Assembly: GCA_031291725.1 (NCBI GenBank)
Contig: JARLIM010000017.1
Coordinates: forward strand, 62,001-126,000
Direction of reading: 5' to 3'
DNA: 64,000 nucleotides
Source: Acetobacteraceae bacterium
GTDB taxonomy: Bacteria; Pseudomonadota; Alphaproteobacteria; Acetobacterales; Acetobacteraceae
Both the position numbers and the translations under genes were made by a program. The notes beneath the pieces were generated by a model that was not told the DNA's origin, did not search any database, and was given only the letters and a program-made list of their open reading frames with translations. This document shows, in pieces, positions 1 to 8,912 of this stretch. How positions within the stretch are numbered: the stretch's first letter is position 1; the number at the start of each line of letters is the position of its first letter.

Positions 1-2
1 GG

Positions 3-932
3 CGCCACCAATTCCCGCCACATCCGCCGCAGGCCCGCCGCTTGCTGCGCCCAGTAGCCGCCCGTCGCCAATACCTCTTCCGCGCTCGGATCACCGGTGG
101 CGGCGAAGGTTGGGGAGAAATCGGCGGTGCCGAAGATCATGTCCCACCAGGGAAACACCCCGCCATAATTCACGCTCACCCGGCCCGCCGCCGTGGTGCC
201 GTGATGGGCGCGGTGGAAGCGCGGCGAGACCAGCAGGCGTTCGCCGAGCCAGCCGAAGCTGATCCGCGCATTGGCGTGGCTCATGCTCTCCAACAGGCGC
301 AGCAGCAGCACCAGCATCGGGAATTGCAGCGGTGGCACGCCCATGATCAGCGCCAGCACGGTGAACCACAGAAAGCCGATCACCTCGTCGAGCACATGGT
401 TGCGGTCATCGGACCAGAAGGTCATCTGCCGTTGCGCATGGTGCAGCGAATGCAGCCCATACCACCAGTTGAACACGTGGCTGAGCCGGTGCCGCCAATA
501 TTCGCCCAGATCGAGCACGATGGCATAGAGGAAGAAGGTGATCACCGGCCGCCCCTCGAACCAGGGCGCCAACCGCTCCAAGGTGGGGGCGAGCAGGCCC
601 TGATCGGCAAGCCAGCCATTGATCGACATCTGAATCTGCGTGAACAGCACGAAGGTGATCAGCGGCAGGAAGCCGACGCGGTTGATCAGGGTGTAGAGCA
701 CGTCCACCCATTCGGCCTTGTGGTCCTTCCAACGCTCCACCGGCCAGAAATGCTCCAGCGGCCAGCAGATCAACAGGGCGGCGATCACCTGCGCCACGCC
801 ATAGACGGCAAACAGCGACCAGCCGAACGACCATTCTTCCCATTGCATGAAGCCGAAATAATACAGCAGGGGCAGCACCGCATGCTCCTGCAACCAGCCT
901 GCGACCAGGTCGAAGGGCGCGCCGATGTTCAT
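3..932 (-). CDS. Sterol desaturase / fatty acid hydroxylase family protein (3' end cut by window edge)
   Basis: This is a multi-pass membrane di-iron hydroxylase or desaturase. About 310 residues are visible before the gene runs off the left edge. The iron-ligating histidine clusters are present: HRLSH near residue 148, HSLHH near 161 and HRAHH near 240. Hydrophobic segments lie around residues 17-55, 85-105 and 185-215. The ATG at 932 overlaps the stop of the upstream propeller gene by four bases (ATGA), so the two are probably co-transcribed. The substrate (sterol, fatty acid, carotenoid or other lipid) cannot be read from the sequence. Family assignment is strong; function is open. Confidence 0.88.
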   Translation of the reverse strand, partial: MNIGAPFDLVAGWLQEHAVLPLLYYFGFMQWEEWSFGWSLFAVYGVAQVIAALLICWPLEHFWPVERWKDHKAEWVDVLYTLINRVGFLPLITFVLFTQIQMSINGWLADQGLLAPTLERLAPWFEGRPVITFFLYAIVLDLGEYWRHRLSHVFNWWYGLHSLHHAQRQMTFWSDDRNHVLDEVIGFLWFTVLALIMGVPPLQFPMLVLLLRLLESMSHANARISFGWLGERLLVSPRFHRAHHGTTAAGRVSVNYGGVFPWWDMIFGTADFSPTFAATGDPSAEEVLATGGYWAQQAAGLRRMWRELVA

Positions 933-1894
933 TTGTTGTCGCCCCCCATGTTCACCGCACCCTTGATGTAGATGCCATGCGGGGAACGGCCGACCGGGAT
1001 GGTTTCCAGCGCACCGGTTTGCAGATCGAGAATGCCGACCTTCTGCACAAAGCGCAGCGTCGCCCAGACCTTGCCATCGGGGGTGAAGATCAAATCATCC
1101 GGGCCACCGGGCACGCGATAGGTGCGGATCGGCTTGAAGGTATTGGCGTCATAGGTGGAGATGGTGCTGTCGATACGGCTGTTGACGAACAGCGTCTTGT
1201 GATCGGGCGAGATGAAAAGCTGATGCGCGCCGTTGGTGGCCGGGATGTGGCCAACCGTCTCGCCGGTCTTCGCGTCGAGGACGTCCACATGATCCGAGCC
1301 CATGATGGCCACCAGCAAATGCCCGTTATGATACATAATGCCCGCTGGTGCCGGGCCGGTGGGGGCGATCCATTTGACGGTCATTGTCCGCAGATCGAGG
1401 GCCGCCGCCTTGTTGGTGCCCTGCAGGCTGACGAAGGCGGTGGAGGAATCCGGGGTGAAATCCAAATGGCTCGGCATCGACACCAGATGGAAGCGATGCA
1501 GCAGCTTGTAGGTGCCCGCCTCGTAGACATCGACTTGCTTGCGCGCCAGACCGGCGACGACGAATTTGGTGCCGTCCGGGGTGAACAGCATCTGATACGG
1601 GTCTGGCACGGTGATATGGCGACGGATATCATAGGTGTCAGGGTCGAGCACCACCAGCTCATTGGCCACCGTGTCACCGATGATCAAATCGCGGCCATCC
1701 GGCGTCATCACCCAGTGATGCGGCTCGCGCAGCATCGGGATTTTGCGCAGCACGCTGTGGGTGGCGTAATCGATCACCGACAGGCTGGCCTCACCCGAAT
1801 TGACCACCAGGACAGTCTTGGGCGTCTCGGCCAGGGCCGCGAACGACCACAGCAATGGCAACAACATCATAACGCGGCGCATGGCGGGTCTCAC
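929..1894 (-). CDS. YVTN-family beta-propeller protein, exported
   Basis: This 321-residue protein has a cleavable signal peptide ending near ALAE at about residue 22. It is followed by repeated blades of the kind seen in YVTN/NHL beta-propellers, with motifs such as VVNSGEASLSVID, HHWVMTPDGRDL, YQMLFTPDGTKF and PHGIYIKG recurring every 40-45 residues. Such propellers act in the periplasm, often as binding or scaffold proteins of unknown ligand. It precedes and overlaps the hydroxylase gene. An ATG five codons downstream is an alternative start. It is divergent from urtA. Fold is confident, role unknown. Confidence 0.85.
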   Translation of the reverse strand: MRPAMRRVMMLLPLLWSFAALAETPKTVLVVNSGEASLSVIDYATHSVLRKIPMLREPHHWVMTPDGRDLIIGDTVANELVVLDPDTYDIRRHITVPDPYQMLFTPDGTKFVVAGLARKQVDVYEAGTYKLLHRFHLVSMPSHLDFTPDSSTAFVSLQGTNKAAALDLRTMTVKWIAPTGPAPAGIMYHNGHLLVAIMGSDHVDVLDAKTGETVGHIPATNGAHQLFISPDHKTLFVNSRIDSTISTYDANTFKPIRTYRVPGGPDDLIFTPDGKVWATLRFVQKVGILDLQTGALETIPVGRSPHGIYIKGAVNMGGDNK

Positions 1895-2184
1895 GGCTGA
1901 TAGCGGATAGCTCCCCAGAGACTTCTAGCACCCTCTCGCCCCGCGTCGCGATGCACGATGCGGCATCGCAGCATGAAATTGCAGACATCGTTGTGCGCAA
2001 ACTTGGATCATATCACGGCTCTGGATGCGCTGAATCTGGGCAGGACCGATTCGGCGCCAGATGATTTGCGCAAATTCTATGCAAATGGAACATGGCACGC
2101 TTGTTGCAGCGTCGTAAGCCGTTGCAGCTGCACGTGACCGGCGGGGGATTCCGAGCGGGGCGTGTCAAGATTGGGAGTCCATCG
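1895..2184. promoter_or_regulatory. Divergent intergenic region between the propeller gene and urtA
   Basis: This 290-bp region has no gene. It holds the sigma-54 promoter at 2093-2108 and two dyads upstream of it: a 12-bp perfect palindrome ATTTGCGCAAAT at 2064-2075 and CGATGC-G-GCATCG at 1956-1968. Either dyad could be an activator site, but neither matches the classical NtrC consensus, so I do not name the binder. The minus-strand promoter of the propeller gene must also lie here; I see no clear one. Confidence 0.5.
2093..2108 (+). promoter_or_regulatory. Sigma-54 (RpoN) -24/-12 promoter of urtABCDE
   Basis: TGGCACGCTTGTTGCA matches the -24/-12 consensus TGGCAC-N5-TTGC at every conserved base. 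It lies 77 bp before the urtA start, giving a predicted leader of roughly 65 nt. Sigma-54 control fits a nitrogen-starvation (NtrB/NtrC) response for a urea importer. No transcription data are available here. Confidence 0.85.
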
Positions 2185-3507
2185 ATGTCACGGGTTTTGT
2201 CGTCACGTCCGTCTGTCGGGCGTTGGCTGCGCAGCACTGCGCTGGCCGCCGCCGCTTTGGTTTCCGCGACCGCCATGTCCGCCACGGCCCATGCCGAGGA
2301 CACCATCAAGGTTGGCATTCTGCATTCTCTGTCCGGCACGATGGCCATCAGCGAGACCACGTTGAAGGACGTGATGCTGATGCTCATCGATCAGCAAAAC
2401 AAAAAGGGCGGTCTGCTCGGCAAGAAGCTGGAAGCCGTGGTTGTCGATCCGGCCTCCAACTGGCCGCTGTTTGCCGAAAAGGCGCGCGAGCTGATCACGG
2501 TCGATCACGTCGCCGCCGTGTTCGGCTGCTGGACTTCGGTGTCGCGCAAATCGGTGTTGCCGGTGTTCGAGGAAACCAACAACATCCTGTTCTATCCGGT
2601 GCAGTATGAGGGTGAAGAATCCTCCAAGAACGTCTTCTACACCGGCGCCGCCCCGAACCAGCAGGCCATCCCGGCGGTGGATTACCTGATGAACGAAGAC
2701 CACGTGAAGCGTTGGGTGCTGGCGGGCACGGATTATGTGTATCCGCGTACGACCAACAAAATCCTTGAGGCCTACCTGAAGTCCAAGGGCGTCGCCGCCG
2801 AGGACATCATGGTCAATTACACGCCATTCGGTCAGTCCGACTGGCAGTCGATCGTGGCAGACATCAAGAAATTCGGCTCGGCTGGTAAGAAGACCGCCGT
2901 GGTCTCCACCATCAATGGTGACGCCAACGTTCCTTTTTACAAGGAGTTGGCCAACCAGGGCATCAAGGCCACCGACATTCCGGTGGTGGCGTTCTCGGTG
3001 GGTGAGGAAGAACTCGCCGGCATCGACACCAAGCCGCTGGTGGGGCATCTGGCCGCGTGGAACTACTTCGAGAGCGTGAAGTCCCCGGCCAACACCGCGT
3101 TCATCAAGGAATGGCACGAATTCACCAAGAAGCCGAACCGCACCACCAACGACCCGATGGAAGCCGCCTATATCGGCTTCAACATGTGGGTGAAGGCGGT
3201 TGAGAAGGCCGGCACCACGGATCAGACCAAGGTGATCGACGCGATGATCGGCGTGGCCGTGCCGAACCTGACCGGCGGTATCTCCACCATGATGCCGAAC
3301 CATCACATCACCAAGCCGGTGCTGATCGGCGAAGTGAAGGGCGATGGCCAGTTCAACGTGGTGTGGCAGACGCCGGGCACGGTGGTTGCCAATGAATGGT
3401 CGCCGTATCTGGAAGGCTCCAAGGATCTGATCGCCGATTGGCGTCATCCGCTGTTCTGCGGAAACTTCAACACCGTCACCGGCAAATGCGGTGGGGCGTC
3501 GAAGTAA
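2185..3507 (+). CDS. urtA: Urea ABC transporter, periplasmic urea-binding protein
   Basis: UrtA captures urea in the periplasm for the UrtBCDE importer. It has 440 residues, with a signal peptide ending at AHA near residue 37. The mature N-terminus (IKVGILHSLSGTMAISE) and the motifs YVYPRTTNKILEAYL, VAFSVGEEELAG and AAWNYFESV are typical of UrtA rather than of general branched-chain amino acid binding proteins. I chose the ATG at 2185, which gives a normal signal peptide and has GGGA 8 bases upstream; a longer in-frame ORF begins at 2092 but would overlap the promoter. It is the first gene of the urt operon, and a palindromic repeat separates it from urtB. Confidence 0.95.
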   Translation: MSRVLSSRPSVGRWLRSTALAAAALVSATAMSATAHAEDTIKVGILHSLSGTMAISETTLKDVMLMLIDQQNKKGGLLGKKLEAVVVDPASNWPLFAEKARELITVDHVAAVFGCWTSVSRKSVLPVFEETNNILFYPVQYEGEESSKNVFYTGAAPNQQAIPAVDYLMNEDHVKRWVLAGTDYVYPRTTNKILEAYLKSKGVAAEDIMVNYTPFGQSDWQSIVADIKKFGSAGKKTAVVSTINGDANVPFYKELANQGIKATDIPVVAFSVGEEELAGIDTKPLVGHLAAWNYFESVKSPANTAFIKEWHEFTKKPNRTTNDPMEAAYIGFNMWVKAVEKAGTTDQTKVIDAMIGVAVPNLTGGISTMMPNHHITKPVLIGEVKGDGQFNVVWQTPGTVVANEWSPYLEGSKDLIADWRHPLFCGNFNTVTGKCGGASK

Positions 3508-3535
3508 GTTGAATCTCACTTAAACCTCGACCCCT

Positions 3536-3635
3536 CGCCGTCATTGCGAGGAACGAAGTGACGAAGCAATCCATCGAAATCCAAGACTGAGCATGTGGCT
3601 CGATGGATTGCTGCGCTTCACTCGCAATGACGGCG
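3536..3635. repeat. Dispersed palindromic repeat, full-length copy
   Basis: This 100-bp element has perfect 15-bp outer inverted arms, CGCCGTCATTGCGAG at 3536-3550 and its complement at 3621-3635. It also has 12-bp inner arms, GCAATCCATCGA and its complement, around 3566-3577 and 3599-3610. It would fold into a long hairpin between urtA and urtB. Related copies lie at 7108, 19965, 20405, 20440, 24352 and 38051, always between genes. It may set the usual high urtA to urtBCDE transcript ratio, but that is inference. Confidence 0.85.
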
Positions 3636-3669
3636 TATGGGCTGGGGCAGTGATCCCGAAGGGGATGTG

Positions 3670-5280
3670 ATGGTCTCGATCCACCGCCTTCTCGCCGTGC
3701 TGCTGGTAAGCCTGCCATTGCTCGCAACCAGCCCAGCCCGCGCCGACGACGCTCCCGATCCGTTCATCGGGCTTGCCTCGCAAAATTTCGACATCGTGGC
3801 CAATGCGATCAGCGCACTTGCCGTGTCCGGCCATCCGCAGGCCGCTGCCACCATTGCCGCCATCGAGGCCGACAATCTTTACGTCGATGCCGCCGGCGAT
3901 GGCGCGCCGCTGATTCTGATCAAGCAGGGCGATTCCTATATCGACGCCCGCACCGGCCAGAAGGCCAGCGATATCAATGAGGACGATGTTGATTCCGTGC
4001 GGGTGAACAACGCCGTCCGCCGCGCCATCGAGGCCGCCAAAGGCGGGCTGGATCTGTTCGCCGCCGATGCCGACACCCGCCAGAAAGCAGCCGAGAAAGT
4101 CTTCACCTCGCACGACCCCGCCGCCCTGCCGCTGCTGGCGCGGGCGATTGCCGCCGAGAAAGATGCCGGGGCCAAACGCGCCATGCAGCAGGCCCAGGCC
4201 GCCTCGCTGCTCGCGGGCGATGGTGGCAGCGATGCCGAGCGCGTCGCGGCGGTGGCCATTTTGCGGCTGCGGGGCGATGTCGAGGCAAAATCCTTGCTGC
4301 AATCGCTGCACGATCAATCCAAGCCCGTCGCCGCCGCCATCGCCGCCGCCACGTCCTCGCTGGCGCGCATCGAGCAGCTCTGGAGCGTTTTGCAGAGCGT
4401 GTTCTACGGCATCTCGCTCGGCTCGGTGCTGCTGCTCGCCGCTGCCGGTCTGGCCATCACCTTCGGGGTGATGGGCGTGATCAACATGGCGCATGGCGAG
4501 ATGGTGATGCTGGGGGCCTACACCACCTTCATGGTGCAGGAGGTCATTCGTACCCACGCGCCCGGCCTGTTCGGGGCGAGCCTGTTCATCGCCGTGCCGC
4601 TGGCGTTTCTGGTGTCTGGGATTGCGGGCATTCTGATCGAACGCTGCATGATCCGCTTTCTCTATGGCCGCCCGTTGGAGACGCTGCTGGCCAGCTGGGG
4701 CTTGTCGTTGATCCTGCAACAGGGCGTGCGCTCGATCTTCGGCTCGTCCAACCGCGAGGTCGGCACGCCGGAATGGATGAGCGGGGCGGTGCAGTGGGGT
4801 GGGCTGGTCATCACCTGGAACCGCCTGACGATCATCGTCTTCGCCGTCATCGTGATCGCCGCCCTGATGGCGGTGATGCGCGGCACATCGCTTGGCCTGC
4901 GCATGCGGGCAGTGACGCAGAACCGCCGCATGGCCGCCGCCATGGGCATTCGCACACCGTGGATCGATGCGCTCACCTTCGGCCTCGGCTCCGGTGTGGC
5001 GGGCATGGCCGGTGTGGCGTTGAGCCAGATCGACAATGTCAGCCCCAATCTGGGCCAGGGCTACATCATCGACAGCTTCATGGTGGTGGTGTTCGGCGGC
5101 GTGGGCAATCTGTGGGGCACGGTGGTGAGTGCGATGACGCTCGGCATCGTCAACAAATTCCTGGAACCCTTTGCCGGTGCGGTGCTGGGCAAGATCGTGG
5201 TGCTGATCGCACTGATCCTGTTCATCCAACGCAAACCGCGCGGCATGTTCCCCCTCAAGGGACGGGCGGTGGAGCAATGA
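3670..5280 (+). CDS. urtB: Urea ABC transporter permease UrtB
   Basis: UrtB is an inner-membrane permease of the LivH type, 536 residues from the ATG at 3670. AAGGGG lies just upstream of that start. A signal peptide (cleavage near ARA, about residue 24) leads into a long alanine-rich helical periplasmic extension of about 230 residues. This extension is a hallmark of UrtB and is absent from LivH. The permease follows, with the family motif NMAHGEMVMLGAYTTF and about eight membrane spans, ending in FIQRKPRGMFPLKGR. It overlaps urtC by ATGA. An upstream in-frame ATG at 3637 would extend the protein into the repeat element and is unlikely. Confidence 0.95.
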   Translation: MVSIHRLLAVLLVSLPLLATSPARADDAPDPFIGLASQNFDIVANAISALAVSGHPQAAATIAAIEADNLYVDAAGDGAPLILIKQGDSYIDARTGQKASDINEDDVDSVRVNNAVRRAIEAAKGGLDLFAADADTRQKAAEKVFTSHDPAALPLLARAIAAEKDAGAKRAMQQAQAASLLAGDGGSDAERVAAVAILRLRGDVEAKSLLQSLHDQSKPVAAAIAAATSSLARIEQLWSVLQSVFYGISLGSVLLLAAAGLAITFGVMGVINMAHGEMVMLGAYTTFMVQEVIRTHAPGLFGASLFIAVPLAFLVSGIAGILIERCMIRFLYGRPLETLLASWGLSLILQQGVRSIFGSSNREVGTPEWMSGAVQWGGLVITWNRLTIIVFAVIVIAALMAVMRGTSLGLRMRAVTQNRRMAAAMGIRTPWIDALTFGLGSGVAGMAGVALSQIDNVSPNLGQGYIIDSFMVVVFGGVGNLWGTVVSAMTLGIVNKFLEPFAGAVLGKIVVLIALILFIQRKPRGMFPLKGRAVEQ

Positions 5281-6347
5281 GCAGGCTCTCGACTTCCATC
5301 TGTATCGGTCTGGTGCTGGTTGGCGTCGGACTGATGGCGATCCTCAACCTGTCCACCGCCGCCGGTGCGCCGTTGCACGTGCCGACATATGCGATCTCGC
5401 TGGTCGGCAAATATCTCAGCTACGCCATTCTCGCTTTGGCGGTGGATTTGGTGTGGGGCTATGGCGGCATTCTCTCGCTCGGCCACGCGGCATTCTTCGC
5501 GCTCGGCGGTTACGCGATGGGGATGTATCTGCTGCGGGAAATCGGGCCGCGCGGTGTGTATGGCAATGCGCTGCTGCCGGATTTCATGGTGTTCCTGAAC
5601 TACAAGGCGCTGCCCTGGTATTGGAACGGCTTCAACCATCCGGCCTTTGCGATGGCGATGGCGGTGATCGTGCCCGCGCTGGTGGCGTTGATCTTCGGCT
5701 ATTTCGCCTTCCGCTCCCGTGTTTCCGGCGTCTATCTGTCGATCATCACGCAAGCGCTGACCTACGCCCTGTTGCTCGCCTTTTTCCGCAACGACATGGG
5801 CTTCGGCGGCAATAACGGCATGACCGATTTCAAGGATATTTTCGGCCTGCCCCTCCAGGCGGACAGCACCCGCGTGGGTCTGCTGGTGGCCACCGCGATT
5901 GCCTTGTGTCTGTGCCTGCTGGTGGCGCGCTATGTGGTCACGTCGCGCTTCGGGCAGGTGCTGATTGCCGTGCGCGACAGCGAAAGCCGCACGCGCTTCC
6001 TGGGCTATCGGCCGGAGAGCTACAAGCTGTTCGTCTTCGTGCTGTCAGCCATCATGGCGGGCATCGGTGGCGCGCTCTATGTGCCGCAGGTGGGCATCAT
6101 CAATCCGGGTGAGTTCTCCCCCGCCAATTCCATCGAAGCGGTGATCTGGGTGGCTGTCGGTGGGCGTGGCACGTTGGTGGGGGCGGTGTTGGGGGCCGTG
6201 CTGGTCAATGCGGGCAAGACCTTCTTCACCGGCGCCTTCCCGGAATTCTGGCTGTTCGCCCTGGGGTTCCTGTTCATCCTGGTCACGCTGCTGCTGCCGA
6301 AAGGCGTGCTCGGCCTGCTGCAGAAAAAGACCGGAGGCCGCGTATGA
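5277..6347 (+). CDS. urtC: Urea ABC transporter permease UrtC
   Basis: This is the second permease subunit (LivM type), 356 residues. It has about nine hydrophobic segments and the characteristic blocks WGYGGILSLGHAAFFALGGY, NNGMTDFKD and RDSESRTRFLGY. It pairs with UrtB to form the urea channel. It overlaps the genes on both sides by four bases, which indicates translational coupling through urtBCD. Its length and motifs are normal for UrtC. Confidence 0.95.
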   Translation: MSRLSTSICIGLVLVGVGLMAILNLSTAAGAPLHVPTYAISLVGKYLSYAILALAVDLVWGYGGILSLGHAAFFALGGYAMGMYLLREIGPRGVYGNALLPDFMVFLNYKALPWYWNGFNHPAFAMAMAVIVPALVALIFGYFAFRSRVSGVYLSIITQALTYALLLAFFRNDMGFGGNNGMTDFKDIFGLPLQADSTRVGLLVATAIALCLCLLVARYVVTSRFGQVLIAVRDSESRTRFLGYRPESYKLFVFVLSAIMAGIGGALYVPQVGIINPGEFSPANSIEAVIWVAVGGRGTLVGAVLGAVLVNAGKTFFTGAFPEFWLFALGFLFILVTLLLPKGVLGLLQKKTGGRV

Positions 6348-7102
6348 CCACCATTGGTGCCGTCTCTGATTCGCTGCTGTATCTCAACGGCGTGTCGGTG
6401 AGCTTCGACGGGTTTCGCGCGATCAACGATCTCTCGCTGGTGCTGGCACCGGGGGAGATGCGCGCGGTGATCGGCCCGAATGGCGCGGGGAAGACGACGA
6501 TGATGGACATCATCACCGGCAAAACCCGCCCCGACACCGGTGAGGTGATCTTCCGCGCCGATACCGACCTGACCAAGCTCGACGAACCCGCCATCGCGGC
6601 GCTGGGTATTGGCCGCAAGTTCCAGAAGCCCACGGTGTTCGAGGTGCACAACGTCTGGGACAATCTGCTGCTCGCCCTTGCCGGAGATCGTCGCCCGCGT
6701 TTCACCATGTGGGCGCGCGAGACCGGGGAGGAGCGGGACCGGATTGACGAAATCCTCGCCACCATCCGTCTCAGCGATCTGCGCCACACAAGGTCGGGCG
6801 ATTTGTCGCATGGGCAGAAGCAGTGGCTGGAAATCGGCATGTTGCTGGCGCAGGAGCCGCAATTGCTGCTCGTCGATGAGCCGGTGGCGGGCATGACGGA
6901 TTCCGAAACCGCGCAGACCGCCGAATTGCTGGTGGAGATCAACAAGACCCGCTCGGTGGTGGTGGTGGAACACGACATGGATTTCGTCCGCGCACTCGGT
7001 GTGCGGGTGACGGTGCTGCATGAAGGCTCGGTGCTCTCCGAGGGCAGCATCGATCATGTCAGCGAGGACCCGCGTGTGGTGGAGGTGTATCTTGGTCGAT
7101 GA
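6344..7102 (+). CDS. urtD: Urea ABC transporter ATP-binding protein UrtD
   Basis: UrtD is one of two cytoplasmic ATPases (LivG type) driving urea import; it has 252 residues. Walker A is GPNGAGKTT (residues 44-52), the ABC signature is the UrtD-typical LSHGQKQWLEIG, and Walker B is LLLVDEP. The H-loop lies in VVVVEHDMDF. The start overlaps the urtC stop. A half copy of the palindromic repeat separates it from urtE. Confidence 0.95.
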   Translation: MTTIGAVSDSLLYLNGVSVSFDGFRAINDLSLVLAPGEMRAVIGPNGAGKTTMMDIITGKTRPDTGEVIFRADTDLTKLDEPAIAALGIGRKFQKPTVFEVHNVWDNLLLALAGDRRPRFTMWARETGEERDRIDEILATIRLSDLRHTRSGDLSHGQKQWLEIGMLLAQEPQLLLVDEPVAGMTDSETAQTAELLVEINKTRSVVVVEHDMDFVRALGVRVTVLHEGSVLSEGSIDHVSEDPRVVEVYLGR

Positions 7103-7107
7103 TCGCC

Positions 7108-7127
7108 GCGCTGCGCTCGCAATGACG
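7108..7127. repeat. Half copy of the dispersed palindromic repeat
   Basis: GCTGCGCTCGCAATGACGA matches the right arm of the 3536-3635 element. It sits between the urtD stop and the urtE ribosome-binding site (GAGGGAG at 7130-7136). A left arm is not evident, so this is probably a decayed or solitary half. Confidence 0.6.
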
Positions 7128-7143
7128 AGTGAGGGAGCTTGTC

Positions 7144-7839
7144 ATGCTGAAGGTTGAAAACGTCGATCTGCTCTACGGTGCCGCCATCGCCCTGCGCGGT
7201 GTGTCGCTGGAGGCCGAGATCGGCCAGACCACCTGCATTCTGGGCCGCAACGGCGTGGGCAAGACCAGCCTGTTGCGCGCGATCACCGGCGCACATCCGA
7301 TTGCGCGCGGCTCGATCACCTGGGAAGGCCAGGAGATCTCCAAACTCGCCCCCTATGACCGCGCCGCCCGTGGCATCGCCTGGGTGCCGCAGGGACGCGA
7401 CATCTTTCCGTTGCTGACGGTGAAGGAAAATCTGGAAACCGGCTTTGCCGTGCTGCCGCGTGGCGAGCGCCGCGTGCCGGACGAGATTTTCGAACTCTTC
7501 CCCATTCTGAAAACCATGCTCGGCCGCAGGGGGGGCGATCTGTCCGGCGGTCAGCAACAGCAACTCGCCATCGGCCGCGCGCTGGTGATGAAGCCGCGCC
7601 TGTTGGTGCTGGACGAGCCGACCGAGGGCATTCAGCCCAGCATCATCAAAGACATCGGCCGCGTGATCGATTTGCTGCGCGGACGTGGCAATATGGCGAT
7701 TGTGCTGGTGGAGCAATATTTCGACTTTGCCCGCGATCTCGGCCAACGCCTGATCGTGATGGAGCGCGGCGACATCGTGGCCAATGTCGCGCGCGCCGAT
7801 CTGGATGAAGAGGATTTCCGGCGTCGTCTTTCGGTGTGA
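7144..7839 (+). CDS. urtE: Urea ABC transporter ATP-binding protein UrtE
   Basis: UrtE is the second ATPase (LivF type), 231 residues. Walker A is GRNGVGKTS, the signature is LSGGQQQQ and Walker B is LLVLDEPTEG, with the H-loop after it. The motif TEGIQPSIIKDIG is typical of UrtE. The ATG at 7144 is preceded by GAGGGAG at good spacing; a GTG at 7129 in frame is less likely. It is the last gene of the urt operon and convergent with pxpC. Confidence 0.95.
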   Translation: MLKVENVDLLYGAAIALRGVSLEAEIGQTTCILGRNGVGKTSLLRAITGAHPIARGSITWEGQEISKLAPYDRAARGIAWVPQGRDIFPLLTVKENLETGFAVLPRGERRVPDEIFELFPILKTMLGRRGGDLSGGQQQQLAIGRALVMKPRLLVLDEPTEGIQPSIIKDIGRVIDLLRGRGNMAIVLVEQYFDFARDLGQRLIVMERGDIVANVARADLDEEDFRRRLSV

Positions 7840-7858
7840 TGCCCGCCCCGCGCCCCGC

Positions 7859-7883
7859 CGCCCGGCTGATGATGTGCCGGGCG
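7859..7883. terminator. Hairpin in the urtE/pxpC convergent gap
   Basis: CGCCCGGC and GCCGGGCG form a perfect 8-bp stem with a 9-nt loop, between the ends of urtE (+) and pxpC (-). There is no T tract, so it may act as a 3' stabiliser or weak bidirectional terminator. The position supports this; the sequence alone does not prove it. Confidence 0.4.
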
Positions 7884-7898
7884 ACAGGGGAGGGACGA

Positions 7899-8912
7899 TC
7901 AGCCCGCCATCGTGCCGATCAATTCACCAAGGCTGCCCCGCCTGCGCACGAACACGCCCCGCGCTGCCCGCGCCTGCCGGTCGAGATCGGCAAGGCGGTT
8001 GGTGAATTCCCGATGCAGATGCGCCGCCATCACCCGGCTGACCGGGGTGAAGCGCAGCGTGGAGCCCGGCCTGATCTGCGCCAGACGGCCCAGATCGCAG
8101 CCCAGGATGGTGGCCAGCTTCGGATAGCCGCCAGTGGGCTGACAGTCGCGCATCAACGCAATCGGCTGCCCCGAGGCGGGCACCTGAATGCTGCCCACCG
8201 CGATGCCGTCCGAGACGATATTCGCCCCCTTTTCACCATGCACCAGCTTCGGCCCGCTGAGATGGTAGCCCATCCGGTCGATCCGGTTGGTCACCTGCCA
8301 ATCCTCGGCGGCGAAATTGGAGAGGGTGGTGCGGGGAAAATGGTCGTCCTGTGGGCCGAGCAGCACCCGAATCTCCTGCCAACTCCGCTTCAGCGGGATC
8401 GGCAGCGCGCGGGTGGGGGCGTGGGAGATGTCGCCTGCCCGCAAGGGCAAGGCGTCACCGGCGGCAATCATCCGCCCGTCCACCCCGCCCAGTTTCGCCC
8501 GCAGCAATGTGGCGCGGCTGCCGAGCAATTCGGGCACATTGAACCCGCCTTGCACGGCGATGTAGCCCCACACGGCATCTTTCGCCCCTTCCACCCGCAC
8601 ACGTTGGCCGCGGCGCAGATCGAGCGAGAGGTAAGGCGGGCGTTCGATGCCATCGACGGTCAGACGGAAATTCCCGCCGGTGACCGCCAGACGGCAGCTG
8701 CGCGCGGCGATTTCCCATTCGCCACCGATCCAGGCGAACTCGATCGCCGCCTCGTGCCAGCCATTGCCGACCAGCGCATTGCCGGCCGCCAGTGCCTCAA
8801 TGTCCATCGCCCCGGAGCCAGAGACGCCCCAGCGCATCCAACCGCGTCGCCCGACATCCTGAATGGTGGCCAGCGGGGGTGTTGCGATGGCGATCAGGCA
8901 TTGCGCGCTCAT
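7899..8912 (-). CDS. pxpC: 5-oxoprolinase subunit C family (biotin-dependent carboxyltransferase family, KipA-like)
   Basis: This 337-residue protein has the PxpC/KipA/allophanate-hydrolase-subunit-2 fold. The family blocks TIQDVGRRGWMRWGVSGSGAMD near the N-terminus, GYIAVQGGFNVPELLGSRAT, and SDGIAVGSIQVPASGQPIALMRDCQPTGGYPK near residue 240 are all intact. With PxpB and PxpA it cleaves 5-oxoproline (pyroglutamate) with ATP to give glutamate. It overlaps pxpB by ATGA. pxpA is not in this window, so the complete enzyme would need a gene elsewhere. Confidence 0.88.
   Translation of the reverse strand: MSAQCLIAIATPPLATIQDVGRRGWMRWGVSGSGAMDIEALAAGNALVGNGWHEAAIEFAWIGGEWEIAARSCRLAVTGGNFRLTVDGIERPPYLSLDLRRGQRVRVEGAKDAVWGYIAVQGGFNVPELLGSRATLLRAKLGGVDGRMIAAGDALPLRAGDISHAPTRALPIPLKRSWQEIRVLLGPQDDHFPRTTLSNFAAEDWQVTNRIDRMGYHLSGPKLVHGEKGANIVSDGIAVGSIQVPASGQPIALMRDCQPTGGYPKLATILGCDLGRLAQIRPGSTLRFTPVSRVMAAHLHREFTNRLADLDRQARAARGVFVRRRGSLGELIGTMAG

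Noticed and set aside
42..971. Long plus-strand ORF over the hydroxylase gene
   Set aside because: It is a GC-rich antisense shadow with Gln/His/Arg-rich composition; the minus strand carries three conserved histidine motifs in the same region.
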